Source of the DNA: Ignavibacteria bacterium
GTDB lineage: Bacteria > Bacteroidota > Ignavibacteria > Tepidaquicellales > Tepidaquicellaceae
DNA length: 64,000 nt
Direction of reading: 5' to 3'
NCBI GenBank assembly: GCA_019187405.1
Contig: JABAQZ010000004.1
Location: 1 to 64,000 of the forward strand
Part shown: positions 1 through 8,607 of the stretch, piece by piece
How the letters are laid out: the number at the start of each line of letters is the position of its first letter
Position numbering within the stretch: the first letter of the stretch is position 1
The notes under the pieces: generated by a model
Databases searched by the model: none
Seen by the model: only the letters and a program-made list of their open reading frames with translations
What the model was told of the DNA's origin: nothing
Program-made: the position numbers and the translations under genes

Positions 1-468
1 CATTCCTCTAGTGAGGGCGGCAACAAAAAATTCTGATCGTAATTTGCTTTAATCTGATGTGACATTCTTTTTAAATTTGTTTTGCAAATATAATCATTTT
101 TTATCAATATGTTTTGAGACACTCTCAGCATGGGGAAGGGCTGGGGATGGGGTGTCAAAGCTCCGGGGATTAAGGTAGAACATTATCTGCGCTCCCAATC
201 AGGAGAATGGGAGCGAGAGTGTCTCAACAAATGGTGAGAGACTTTTTGTGTTTCATTTCTCTGACAGCTCCCTTTCCCAGCATGGGGAAGGGCAAGGGCA
301 GGGGATGGGGTGTCAAAGCGCTGAGGATTATTGCAAGGGCAACCTTTGTGGTCGCCCTTTTGTATTATGAAACGAAAAATAGTAATGTCAAAACATGTAA
401 TTGCCCTGTTTGATATGCGATTGGAAATGCAGGGTAATGATGAATCTGCCTGATGGAGTTATTTGTAA
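1..468. repeat. Gene-free left edge with dispersed G-rich and palindromic repeats
   Basis: I see no convincing gene here. A G-rich sequence beginning CAGCATGGGGAAGGG occurs at 126-160 and again at 278-318, the second copy carrying a 6-bp insertion. The first copy sits inside nested inverted repeats: TTGAGACACTCTC at 114-126 against GAGAGTGTCTCAA at 215-227, and CGCTCCCA at 190-197 against TGGGAGCG at 208-215. This looks like a small non-autonomous palindromic element. The short open frame across 207-413 translates repeat sequence and is not supported as a gene. Confidence 0.6.
335..359. repeat. REP-like hairpin (AAGGGCAACC / GGTCGCCCTT)
   Basis: A 10-bp inverted repeat with one mismatch and a 5-nt loop. 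The arm GGTCGCCCTT resembles the GGGCGACC palindromes that are scattered in many bacterial genomes. It lies in a non-coding stretch next to other repeats. No role can be assigned from sequence alone. Confidence 0.5.
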
Positions 469-2214
469 TTACTTTATCAACATCAATTTCTTTGTTTCCT
501 TATAGCTTCCTGCTTCAAGCTGATAAAAGTAAACGCCGCTTGGGAGCACGCTCCTGGTGGAAGATGAATTGAATTCCACTTCATAAACTCCCGCCGGTTT
601 CGGTTCATTTACTAATACGGCAACTTCATTCCCCAGTAAGTCATAGATTTTTAAACTTACATTAATCTTTTTGCCATCGGTTAATTGTACCCGGTATCTG
701 ATTTTAGTAACCGGATTAAAAGGATTAGGGTAGTTCTGATAAAGCTTAAAACTTTCAGGAGTAGTCAAATCTCCTGATACGGATGTAGGATTGTCAATTA
801 CAAATTTAATATAACCCTGCGGCGCAGTAAGAGGTTTGTTTACTGTTCTGCCTGAATTTGAAACCGCTGATACATAGTAGTAAATCTTTGTGCCAAGCGA
901 TTGAGCCGGAATGCTTGCCCTGAATGTATCGAGATTCTGCGTCATATTAATCTGATTATATGCCTGTGTCGTATCAGTCCTCCAAAATACTTTTGCCGTT
1001 GAAACTCCGGTTTTGGTTTTAATGTATGCTTTTACTTCATAAGGAGAAGAAGTATTCAATGTATTTAATAATTTTGCATGCGAAATAAATACAGGCTCAT
1101 CAACTCCGATTTCTTTTGTAATGCAGTGTATTGCGCCGAGAGCTGAAATCATGGATGAACAGTTGATCCCGACTACTCTGTAACCCGGCAATGCTTCCCT
1201 GTAAATTCTCAAAGCTGTGGTATCCTGAGAAAAACCATATATAGGAACGATGACAGTCTTATTGACAAATACTGAATTTGTATATGTAAAATAACTTGAA
1301 CTCGGAGGATATTGTCCTGAAGAGCTCGGCGGCATGGGAATTCTTATGACTTTATACGGTCTTCCGTAACATGTAAGAAAATTATTTATTACATACTGAA
1401 GGTTTGCTTCAATCTGCGGTCCGTCTGCAACTCCGGGAGGATATTGACCGACAAGTAATGTTTCCTCATCGAGAAGTTTTATGTGCATGTCAATGTGATG
1501 AATCTGATCATAAGGAAGCGTATTCATTTTAATGTATCTTGTAATGCCAAGATATCTGTTTGCAATGTTATCAATTTGCGCTTCAGTCTTGGCAGGATTT
1601 TCGTCAATTATAAGTCTTGAAGAAAATCCCGTATGATTTCCGTCAACCATAAAATTACCGCCAGTGTGAACAAGGTCATCCGGTGATGCAATTGCCTGAT
1701 AAATCGGCAAGCCCATGAAATTTGCAAAAGCAACCGGCACTGCATCATCGAGAGGTCTCGGACGGTTATAAATCCAATCAATTATCTTTAAGCTGTCTGA
1801 AATTCCAGAATATGCAGCCCACGGACCATAATCTCTGCACCAGACAGAATTAAATGAAGTAACAAGAAATTTCAGATTTGTCAGAGAAACACCTCCGCTC
1901 GATAAATAAGATTTTACTGAATTTGAATCACTGCATACAATGTAAACCCAGCCTTCATCCTGTGCATAATCCACAATCTGTCTTATGATTGAAGTGTAAG
2001 ACGTCCAGGCAACAATTGTTCCCTGTAACTCTTCCCACTCAGCCATTGTTCTTACGGGAGTCGGCGGGGGATTGGTATCATCATTATTCAAAAAAGGCGG
2101 CTGATAGTTTTTATAAATTTCTTTTTCCTTCTCAGTCATGAAATGTGGCAAATCCTGCGGTATTGCATTGGCAGCCGTTACAAAAAGTATAAAAAGAATT
2201 AAAATCTGTTTCAT
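469..2214 (-). CDS. Secreted peptidylarginine deiminase / agmatine deiminase family protein with T9SS tail
   Basis: A 581-aa protein of the guanidino-group-modifying family, which hydrolyses the guanidinium of arginine residues or agmatine to release ammonia. Residues 1-17 form a signal peptide. The catalytic set is visible: Asp128 in WCRDYGPW, His240 and Asp242 in HHIDMH, and Cys364 in GAIHC. After the catalytic domain comes a beta-sandwich region (about 375-470), then a T9SS C-terminal domain starting at YQNYPNPFNP (about 495) and ending KLMLIK. This architecture (signal peptide, deiminase, Ig-like domain, T9SS tail) matches the secreted peptidylarginine deiminase of Porphyromonas gingivalis better than cytosolic agmatine deiminase. 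Protein citrullination is therefore the favoured activity, but this is inference. It is followed on the same strand by nothing within the window. Confidence 0.85.
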   Translation of the reverse strand: MKQILILFILFVTAANAIPQDLPHFMTEKEKEIYKNYQPPFLNNDDTNPPPTPVRTMAEWEELQGTIVAWTSYTSIIRQIVDYAQDEGWVYIVCSDSNSVKSYLSSGGVSLTNLKFLVTSFNSVWCRDYGPWAAYSGISDSLKIIDWIYNRPRPLDDAVPVAFANFMGLPIYQAIASPDDLVHTGGNFMVDGNHTGFSSRLIIDENPAKTEAQIDNIANRYLGITRYIKMNTLPYDQIHHIDMHIKLLDEETLLVGQYPPGVADGPQIEANLQYVINNFLTCYGRPYKVIRIPMPPSSSGQYPPSSSYFTYTNSVFVNKTVIVPIYGFSQDTTALRIYREALPGYRVVGINCSSMISALGAIHCITKEIGVDEPVFISHAKLLNTLNTSSPYEVKAYIKTKTGVSTAKVFWRTDTTQAYNQINMTQNLDTFRASIPAQSLGTKIYYYVSAVSNSGRTVNKPLTAPQGYIKFVIDNPTSVSGDLTTPESFKLYQNYPNPFNPVTKIRYRVQLTDGKKINVSLKIYDLLGNEVAVLVNEPKPAGVYEVEFNSSSTRSVLPSGVYFYQLEAGSYKETKKLMLIK

Positions 2215-2224
2215 TGATGTATAT

Positions 2225-3208
2225 TTAATTATTATTTAAATAAAGATAATCAGTATTGAGATAATTTGATACATAATCTGTAACTGCTTCTTTTATCGGT
2301 GTAATTTTCCCCTGATAACCTGCACTCAAAAGTTTGCCGGTATCAGCTTTGGTATAATATTGATATTTTTCTTTTAAAATCTCTGGCATATCGAAATATT
2401 CAATATTTTCCTTTAAGCCCAAAGATGAAAATACAGGTTTAATGAGATCATTAAATGTATTTGCAGTTCCCGTTCCGATATTATAAATGCCGTTAACGAT
2501 TTTATTTTTCATGAAAAACAGCGTCATGTCAACGGCATCTTTTACATAAAGAAAATCCCTGCTTTGCTCGCCGTCTTTGAATTCCGGATTCGATGACTTA
2601 AACAATCTTGCTTTTCCTGTTTCTTTAATTTGCCAGAAGCATTTATTGACGACACTTCTCATATCGTCTTTGTGATATTCATTCGGTCCGTAAACATTAA
2701 AATATTTCAATCCGGCAATTCTGTCGAGTACTTTGCTTTTTCTAGCCCAAATGTCAAAGAGATGCTTCGAATATCCATAAGCATTAAGCGGCTTCAACAG
2801 GTGAAGCTTATCTTCATCGTCTTCATAGCCGTTTTCTCCGTTTCCGTATGTTGCAGCCGATGATGCATAAATAAATCTTATGTCATTCTCCAGACATTGT
2901 CCGCAAAGATATTTTGAATATTCAAAATTATTCTTAAAAAGGTAATTAAAGTTTTTCTCGGTAGTTGAACTGCATGCTCCGAGATGAAAAACCGTATCGA
3001 CTTTAACATTCTTAAGGAATCCCGATGCTAGCATGTGTCCGAAATCTTCTTTGTCGAATACATCGGCAAATTTTAATGAGACGAGGTTTCGCCATTTGTC
3101 ATTTTCGCCGAATTCATCTACAATAATTATATTGTCTTCTCCGGATTGATTCAGCTTCCATATCAACGCACTGCCGATAAATCCCGCTCCGCCTGTTACA
3201 ATAATCAT
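2225..3208 (-). CDS. hldD: ADP-L-glycero-D-manno-heptose 6-epimerase
   Basis: A 327-aa extended short-chain dehydrogenase that epimerises ADP-D-glycero-D-manno-heptose to the L-glycero form used in lipopolysaccharide inner core. The NADP-binding Rossmann motif TGGAGFIGS lies at residues 5-13 and the catalytic YxxxK at Tyr144-Lys148. The family-specific stretch FNVYGPNEYHK follows near 170-180. Length is close to the usual 310-330 residues. It is transcribed leftward, 10 bp before the deiminase gene, so the two may share a transcript. An LPS-type surface is consistent with the glycosyltransferase/ligase operon further right. Confidence 0.9.
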   Translation of the reverse strand: MIIVTGGAGFIGSALIWKLNQSGEDNIIIVDEFGENDKWRNLVSLKFADVFDKEDFGHMLASGFLKNVKVDTVFHLGACSSTTEKNFNYLFKNNFEYSKYLCGQCLENDIRFIYASSAATYGNGENGYEDDEDKLHLLKPLNAYGYSKHLFDIWARKSKVLDRIAGLKYFNVYGPNEYHKDDMRSVVNKCFWQIKETGKARLFKSSNPEFKDGEQSRDFLYVKDAVDMTLFFMKNKIVNGIYNIGTGTANTFNDLIKPVFSSLGLKENIEYFDMPEILKEKYQYYTKADTGKLLSAGYQGKITPIKEAVTDYVSNYLNTDYLYLNNN

Positions 3209-3291
3209 TTAGTGAAATATTAATTATAAATTGTTAATTGATATTTATTAATTTTTGATTGTTAATTTTTAATTGATAATTGATAATTAAT

Positions 3292-6180
3292 TCAGTGTGC
3301 TTCAAACCAACTGTTCCCAGTTCCAGTCTCCACTTCTATCGGCACATTCAGCTTAATTGCATTCTTCATTTTATCAACAACTATTTTTTTAACTTTCTCG
3401 AGTTCTGATTTCTTTACTTCAAAAACCAATTCGTCATGAACCTGTAATAGCATTTTTGACTCAAGTCTGTTTTTCTGAAATTCCCAGTAGATATTAACCA
3501 TAGCCAGCTTTATCATGTCGGCGGCTGTTCCCTGAATTGGCATATTAATGGCGGCTCTTTCGTCTTCAGCCCGCGCAGATGCATTCTGATTGTTGATTTG
3601 CAATAGATATCTCCTCCTGCCTGTTATTGTTTCCACGTATCCGTGCTGATGAGCGAACTCTTTAGTCCTGTCCATGTATTCTTTTACTTTGGGAAATTCT
3701 CTGAAATATCTTTCGATTATATCCTTTGCTTCCGTGTTTTTTATTTCGAGCCGGTTTGCAAGACCGAATGCTCCGATACCGTAAATTATTCCAAAGTTAA
3801 CTTCCTTTGCTTTTCTCCTCATTCCCGGCGTTACGTCATTCTTTGAATGTAAATTAAATACTCTCATCGCAGTTTCGGTATGTATGTCTCTGTTTTTCTT
3901 AAATGCATTAATCATGTTTTCATCTTCGGAATAATGTGCCATTATTCTCAATTCAATCTGTGAATAATCCGATGACATTATGACGTAATTTCTGTTTTCC
4001 GGAACAAAAGCTTTTCTCAGGCTTCTGCCGACTTCGGTTCTAATGGGAATGTTCTGCAGGTTAGGATCATTGCTTGAGATTCTTCCGGTTGCCGCTGCAA
4101 TCTGATTGAATACAGTATGCACTCTGCCTGTTTTCGGATTGATTGCTTTCTTAAGTCCTTCTATGTAAGTAGATTTGAGCTTTGTCAATACTCTGTAATC
4201 CACAAGCAGAGAAGCAATTTCGTGCTGGTATTTCAGCTCTTCGAGCACTCTGACATCTGTTGAAAATCCCGTTTTGGTTTTTTTTACGGGTGTCAGATTT
4301 AATTTTTTAAAAAGTATATCGGCAAGCTGCTGTGTCGAATTTATATTAAACTTTTCTCCGGCAGATTTATAAATCTTTTCTTCATACTCCTTAATAAGCT
4401 TTGTAGTTTCCTTATCGATAATACCTAAAATGTTTTCATCAATTTTAAATCCCTCAAATTCCATTTCAGATAATACTTTTATTAGTGGAAACTCGATATC
4501 ATCACACAATTTTAGCAGATTGATTTTACCAAGTTCATATTTTATCCTGTGAAAAAGCTGAAGCGTAATGTCTGCATCTTCGGCTGCATATTCTCCGGCT
4601 TTGTCAATATCCACTTTATCCATGGTAATCTGTTCTTTACCTTTGCCAATAAGTTCTGTTATAGATACCGGTCTGTAATAAAGATATTTTTCGGAAAGCG
4701 AATCCATATCATGCGCGCCTTCGGGATACAAAATGAAAGAACCTATTAGTGTGTCGAAGTAAATGTTGTTTATCTCGATGCCGTAATTTCTCAAAACGAG
4801 ATAATCATACTTTGCATTCTGTCCAATCAGTTTGATCTCTTTGCTTTCCAATACCGGCTTTAGTTTTTCAATCGCATAACTAATCTCTATACCTGTTTTA
4901 TTTGCCGGTGAACTTTTCTTTTGGATATCAAACAGCGATTGTTCGTCTTTCTTCCGGCTTTTTGAATCTGAATAAACGGGAATATAATATGCTTCTTTTT
5001 CTTTGAAAGAAAATGACATGCCTACCATGCTGCAATTCATGGCATTTAATGCATCAGTTTCTGTATCAAAGCAAACAAATATATGCTCTGAGAGCAGTTT
5101 GACAAAATCATCAAACTCTTTTTTATCTTTGATAATTTTATAATCATGCTTAACATCTTTTATGGTGAGGATTTTCTTTTTTTGTTCGGCAATGTTGACT
5201 TTAATATCTTCTGCTTTCACTCCTCTGATGCTGAGTTTTTTTACAGTTCCTTTCTCCTGCTCTTTCTCTGGGGACTTGTCGCCTGAATCGCTGAAGTTTT
5301 TTAAACCTTTGGAAAACTTTCTTAAGAGACTTTTGAATTCCATTTCTTCGAGAAGCGGAAGCAATGCATTCGTATCTGGCTCTTTTATATTAAGATTATG
5401 AAAATTAATTTTCAGAGGAACGTCTGTTTTTATTGTTACGAGAGTTTCTGAAAGTAATGCATCTTCTTTGTGAGTAATCAGATTTTCCTTAAGTTTGGGC
5501 TTTGTAATTTTATCAATGTTTTTGTATAGATTATCAATTGAACCGAATTCCTGTATGAGACCGATTGCTGTTTTTTCTCCGACTCCTCTGATGCCTGGTA
5601 TGTTATCGGAAGTATCTCCCATGAGCCCGAGAACATCCGTTACTTTCTCCGGTGGAACGCCGAATTTTTTCATTACGCCGTCTATTCCAATGACTTCATT
5701 ATCCGGTCCGTATTGTGTCTTCGCAGGCTTGTACATAAATACTTTATCGGAAATCAACTGCATGTAATCTTTGTCCGGTGTTACCATATAGCTTAAAACT
5801 TTTTCTTTCTCTGCCTGCTTGACAAGGGTTCCAATTATATCATCTGCCTCAAATCCTTCCAATTCAAGCATCGGAATGTTCATCGCTTTGACTATCTCTT
5901 TTGTCTTGTCTATCTGCCATGGCATATCTGTCGGAATCTCCTGTCTCTGAGCTTTATAAGCAGGGAACATCTTATGTCTGAATGTTGGACTGGCTGTATC
6001 AAAGCAAACAGCAATGTGATCGGGCTTTTCGTCTTCCAGAATTTTTACTATCGAATTAAGAAAACCGTAAACCGCAGAAGTGTTTTTACCCTGTGAATTG
6101 ATAAGCGGATTTGATATAAGAGCAAAATATGCCCTGTAAATCATTGCCATAGCATCGATTAAAAATAATTTTTCAGGCAA
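3292..6180 (-). CDS. polA: DNA polymerase I, with both exonuclease domains
   Basis: A 962-aa family A DNA polymerase for gap filling and primer removal. The N-terminal third is the 5'-3' flap exonuclease (LFLIDAMAMIYRAYFAL start, acidic EADD cluster, helix-hairpin-helix GVGEKTA). The middle carries an intact 3'-5' proofreading exonuclease: Exo I DTET (about 371), Exo II NAKYD, Exo III YAAEDAD. The C-terminal third is the polymerase: motif A SSDYSQIELR (about 735), motif B helix RRKAKEVNFGIIYG, motif C QVHDELV (about 913). All catalytic residues are present, so this is a full-length proofreading enzyme. The ATG start matches the usual family start, so no alternative is needed. Confidence 0.97.
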   Translation of the reverse strand: MPEKLFLIDAMAMIYRAYFALISNPLINSQGKNTSAVYGFLNSIVKILEDEKPDHIAVCFDTASPTFRHKMFPAYKAQRQEIPTDMPWQIDKTKEIVKAMNIPMLELEGFEADDIIGTLVKQAEKEKVLSYMVTPDKDYMQLISDKVFMYKPAKTQYGPDNEVIGIDGVMKKFGVPPEKVTDVLGLMGDTSDNIPGIRGVGEKTAIGLIQEFGSIDNLYKNIDKITKPKLKENLITHKEDALLSETLVTIKTDVPLKINFHNLNIKEPDTNALLPLLEEMEFKSLLRKFSKGLKNFSDSGDKSPEKEQEKGTVKKLSIRGVKAEDIKVNIAEQKKKILTIKDVKHDYKIIKDKKEFDDFVKLLSEHIFVCFDTETDALNAMNCSMVGMSFSFKEKEAYYIPVYSDSKSRKKDEQSLFDIQKKSSPANKTGIEISYAIEKLKPVLESKEIKLIGQNAKYDYLVLRNYGIEINNIYFDTLIGSFILYPEGAHDMDSLSEKYLYYRPVSITELIGKGKEQITMDKVDIDKAGEYAAEDADITLQLFHRIKYELGKINLLKLCDDIEFPLIKVLSEMEFEGFKIDENILGIIDKETTKLIKEYEEKIYKSAGEKFNINSTQQLADILFKKLNLTPVKKTKTGFSTDVRVLEELKYQHEIASLLVDYRVLTKLKSTYIEGLKKAINPKTGRVHTVFNQIAAATGRISSNDPNLQNIPIRTEVGRSLRKAFVPENRNYVIMSSDYSQIELRIMAHYSEDENMINAFKKNRDIHTETAMRVFNLHSKNDVTPGMRRKAKEVNFGIIYGIGAFGLANRLEIKNTEAKDIIERYFREFPKVKEYMDRTKEFAHQHGYVETITGRRRYLLQINNQNASARAEDERAAINMPIQGTAADMIKLAMVNIYWEFQKNRLESKMLLQVHDELVFEVKKSELEKVKKIVVDKMKNAIKLNVPIEVETGTGNSWFEAH

Positions 6181-6241
6181 AGCGCTTATTAAATTTGTTC
6201 CCGGAAAAAAATAAAATGAAGATTACAGTTTTTCATATCCG

Positions 6242-7087
6242 CTAAATTTTATGCAATGCGAGCAGAGGAATTCTGGTATGATAAGCCATTTTCTTTGTCA
6301 GACTTCGGTTAAATATTTTATCTATCAAGGTTCTCTTTTTTATTGCCATTGCAAGCACGTCAACGTCATGAGAATAGACATAATCATTAATTCCTTCGAT
6401 GACTTTTTCTTCTTTTACAAGCTCAAGACTTATGTCCTCGTAATCAGTCGTATTCTTAATTTTGGCAAATTCTTTTTTGTTCATTTCCTCCGAGTTGCTT
6501 CCGGATTCAATTATATGCAGAAGAGTAATGGATGAATTAAAAATACCTGCAAACTCGAGGAGAATTTTAAATGAAGGCAGACAAGATTTAATGTCGTCAT
6601 AAGCATAAACTATATTAGAAATACTTTTGTATGTAACATTACTTGGAATTGCGAGAACCGGTACAGGAGATTTTTCCATTACGCTTGCAGTGCTGCTGCC
6701 GAGAATGAGTTCAGTAATACCGCTTGCTCCGTGAGTTCCCATAATTACAAGATCGATCTTGTAATCTTTTATTACTGAAATAATCTCGTCAACTGCAAGA
6801 CCTTGTGTAACTACGGCTTCTGTTTTAAAAATACTCTGACCATCGATATCTTTGTTAGTATCAATAATTTTTTTGCTCAATTCTTCGAGCCTTTCTTTAG
6901 CAGATTTTTCTTCTTCCTGATATGCAGAAAGATAAATTTCCGCAGGCATGTTCGGATCAATCAGCTGCACGCTGTAAGCATGAAAAAGCAAGAGATTCCC
7001 GCTTATTTTCCTGCAAATTTCAACTGCATAATTCAATGCAATATCGGCATTCGGAGAGAAATCTGTCGGAAATAAAATATTCTTCAT
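6242..7087 (-). CDS. Universal stress protein, tandem UspA domains
   Basis: A 281-aa cytoplasmic protein made of two UspA folds. The first (1-150) opens with ILFPTDFSPNADIAL and ends with the nucleotide-binding motif GTHGASG followed by GSSTASVMEKSPVPVLAIP, which fits the G-2x-G-9x-G-S/T consensus. The second domain (about 155-281) lacks a clear version of this motif, so ATP binding is probably confined to the first. Such tandem proteins are usually induced by starvation or redox stress, but no regulatory site is obvious here. It lies just upstream of polA on the same strand (about 60 bp gap). Confidence 0.85.
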   Translation of the reverse strand: MKNILFPTDFSPNADIALNYAVEICRKISGNLLLFHAYSVQLIDPNMPAEIYLSAYQEEEKSAKERLEELSKKIIDTNKDIDGQSIFKTEAVVTQGLAVDEIISVIKDYKIDLVIMGTHGASGITELILGSSTASVMEKSPVPVLAIPSNVTYKSISNIVYAYDDIKSCLPSFKILLEFAGIFNSSITLLHIIESGSNSEEMNKKEFAKIKNTTDYEDISLELVKEEKVIEGINDYVYSHDVDVLAMAIKKRTLIDKIFNRSLTKKMAYHTRIPLLALHKI

Positions 7088-7456
7088 TAGTTTCTGATTT
7101 TATCAAAAGTCTTAAAAATATTGCATTATTACAATTGAATAATTTTTAATCATACTGACTTTCATTGAACCAGGAAAAATAATGTAAAGAGCTTAAGAGT
7201 GTAATTTTGAAATTAACAAATTTACTTTTCATTGCATCATTTTAAATACCCTTAACCACATTTCCCCTGCACCCCGAAAGCAGTTTCATCTCGCTTCAGA
7301 TCTGGATTGGGAGAGAGGTGGGGGGAATTATGTTGAAAAGGGATTGCAGAAAATCTTTGATGCTTTCGTATGCCGGTATTTATTTTGTGTTCATTTTATT
7401 TGTTGCCTGAATCTCATTAAAATTATTCAGTTCAAGCTTAAAAGTTCATTTCTAAA
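7088..7456. other. Gene-free spacer
   Basis: No gene, terminator or RNA is convincing. The stretch around 7255-7335 is unusually C/G-rich for this genome (CCCCTGCACCCCG, then GGGAGAGAGGTGGGGGG) and resembles the G-rich dispersed repeats at the left edge of the window, but not closely enough to call the same family. Confidence 0.4.
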
Positions 7457-8128
7457 GTGAAATCTGCATTTTATCTTTTGTCACACCATTCTGAATCACT
7501 TGCTCAGAACTCTGAGTCGCTTGCTCAGAACTCTGAATCACTTGCTCGGAACTCTGAATCACTTGCTCAGAACTCTGAACCATTTGCTCAGAACTCTGAA
7601 TCACTTGCTCGGAACTCTGAGTCACTTGCTCGGAACTTTGAATCACTTGCTCGGAATTCTGAATCACTTGCTCAGAACTCTGAATCACTTGCTCAGAACT
7701 CTGAGTCACTTGCTCGGAACTCTGAATCACTTGTTCGGAATTCTGAATCACTTGCTCGGAACTCTGAATCACTTGCTCAGAACTCTGAACCATTTGCTCA
7801 GAACTCTGAACCATTTGCTCAGAACTCTGAATCACTTGTTCGGAATTCTGAATCACTTGCTCTGAACTTTGAACCATTTGCTCGGAATTCTGAGTCACTT
7901 ACTCAGAACTTTGAATCACTTGCTCAGAACTCTGAATCACTTGCTCAGAACTCTGAATCATTGACTGAGTGCTTTGCATCATTGACCGGGTGCTTTGAAT
8001 CGCTGACCGGGTGCTTTGCATCATTGACCGGGTGCTATGCATCGCTGAGCAAGTGCTATGCATCGCTGAGCAAGTGCTATGCATCGCTGAGCGAGTGCTT
8101 TGCATCGCCGAGCGAGCGATATATTTGA
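7457..8128 (+). CDS. Possible heptapeptide-repeat protein encoded by the 21-bp array
   Basis: A 223-codon frame with a GTG start reads through every repeat unit and stops just after the array. The product would be a short non-repeat leader (about 12 residues), 22 heptads of the type S-L-A-Q-N-S-E, then seven or more heptads of the type S-L-T/S-x-C-F/Y-A with one Cys each. No signal peptide, known domain or ribosome-binding site supports it. The minus-strand frame (V-I-Q-S-S-E-Q heptads) is broken by a stop in unit 20. An open frame is expected from the 21-bp period, so coding is possible but unproven. Confidence 0.25.
   Translation: MKSAFYLLSHHSESLAQNSESLAQNSESLARNSESLAQNSEPFAQNSESLARNSESLARNFESLARNSESLAQNSESLAQNSESLARNSESLVRNSESLARNSESLAQNSEPFAQNSEPFAQNSESLVRNSESLALNFEPFARNSESLTQNFESLAQNSESLAQNSESLTECFASLTGCFESLTGCFASLTGCYASLSKCYASLSKCYASLSECFASPSERYI
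7496..8125. repeat. 21-bp tandem array (minisatellite), 30 units in two subfamilies
   Basis: Thirty head-to-tail 21-bp units run without interruption. Units 1-22 (7496-7957) follow TCACTTGCTCAGAACTCTGAA; units 23-30 (7958-8125) follow TCRYTGAVCRRGTGCTWTGCA, the last being partial. Both subfamilies keep the same phase and match at 13 of 21 positions, so one derives from the other. A decayed unit can be seen at about 8200-8230. By hand count, 32 of 33 deviations from the consensus in the first subfamily are transitions. Because 21 is a multiple of three, open frames arise in several frames on both strands. There are no spacers, so this is not a CRISPR. Confidence 0.95.
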
Positions 8129-8607
8129 ATATCAAAATTCTCTGAAAATTTGACTGAATAAATTGGAATGTTGTTTTTTGATGTAAAAATATTTCTGAAA
8201 TGCTTTGAATTGCTTACTTAGAATTCTGAAAGACAATTATCAGAGTAATTAATATTGCAAAAATCATTAACAATGTTATTATAAATCCGGAGGGAAAATA
8301 TTCCGGTGTTTTTATTCAACCTTAAATTATTAAAAGTAAAAAAGCGTTTTTCCGGATTCAGGTGATTTAAATTTAAAAATTTACACTTTGTTTTTAATAT
8401 AGTCGAATTCAAATTTTTCATTAAATCACGGGGAAAAGTTTTGAATACGCTTATCACAGCTTTTCAAAAATTTAATTTTGAATTAAAGTTTAGATGATTT
8501 TAATAAAATTCAGTCTGTAAGGATGTTATGTTAAACTTCACTAAGTAATAAAATATAAACTGAATTTCAAAACTCATTTAATTAAATTTGGAAAAACAAA
8601 TTATAAT
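8129..8607. other. Gene-free stretch between minisatellite and porin gene
   Basis: AT-rich. Apart from the decayed 21-bp unit near 8200-8230 and a possible promoter at its right end, nothing convincing is present. A 79-codon frame on the minus strand (8218-8457) has no recognisable features or start signals and is not called. Confidence 0.4.
8560..8590 (+). promoter_or_regulatory. Possible Bacteroidota-type promoter for the porin-like gene
   Basis: TAAATTTG at 8583-8590 matches the TAnnTTTG -7 element exactly. CTG at 8560-8562, 20 nt upstream, is one base from the TTG -33 element. The start codon lies only 17 nt downstream, implying a very short leader. Confidence 0.35.

Noticed and set aside
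84-92. TATATTTG on the minus strand as a promoter for a gene to the left
   Set aside because: No TTG at the proper distance; without a gene in view it cannot be supported.
207-413. 68-codon open frame at the left edge
   Set aside because: It runs through palindromic repeats and shows no protein features.
7496-8125. CRISPR array
   Set aside because: Units are contiguous without spacers, and no cas gene is nearby.
7496-8125. Diversity-generating retroelement variable region
   Set aside because: Variation is of transition type, not adenine-specific, and no reverse transcriptase or template repeat is seen.
7452-8135. Minus-strand frames across the 21-bp array (heptads V-I-Q-S-S-E-Q and A-M-H-S-T-R-S)
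   Set aside because: They are interrupted by a stop in unit 20 and exist only because 21 is a multiple of three. No start signal supports them.
8218-8457. 79-codon minus-strand frame
   Set aside because: No start signal, no domain and atypical composition; it lies in AT-rich intergenic sequence.
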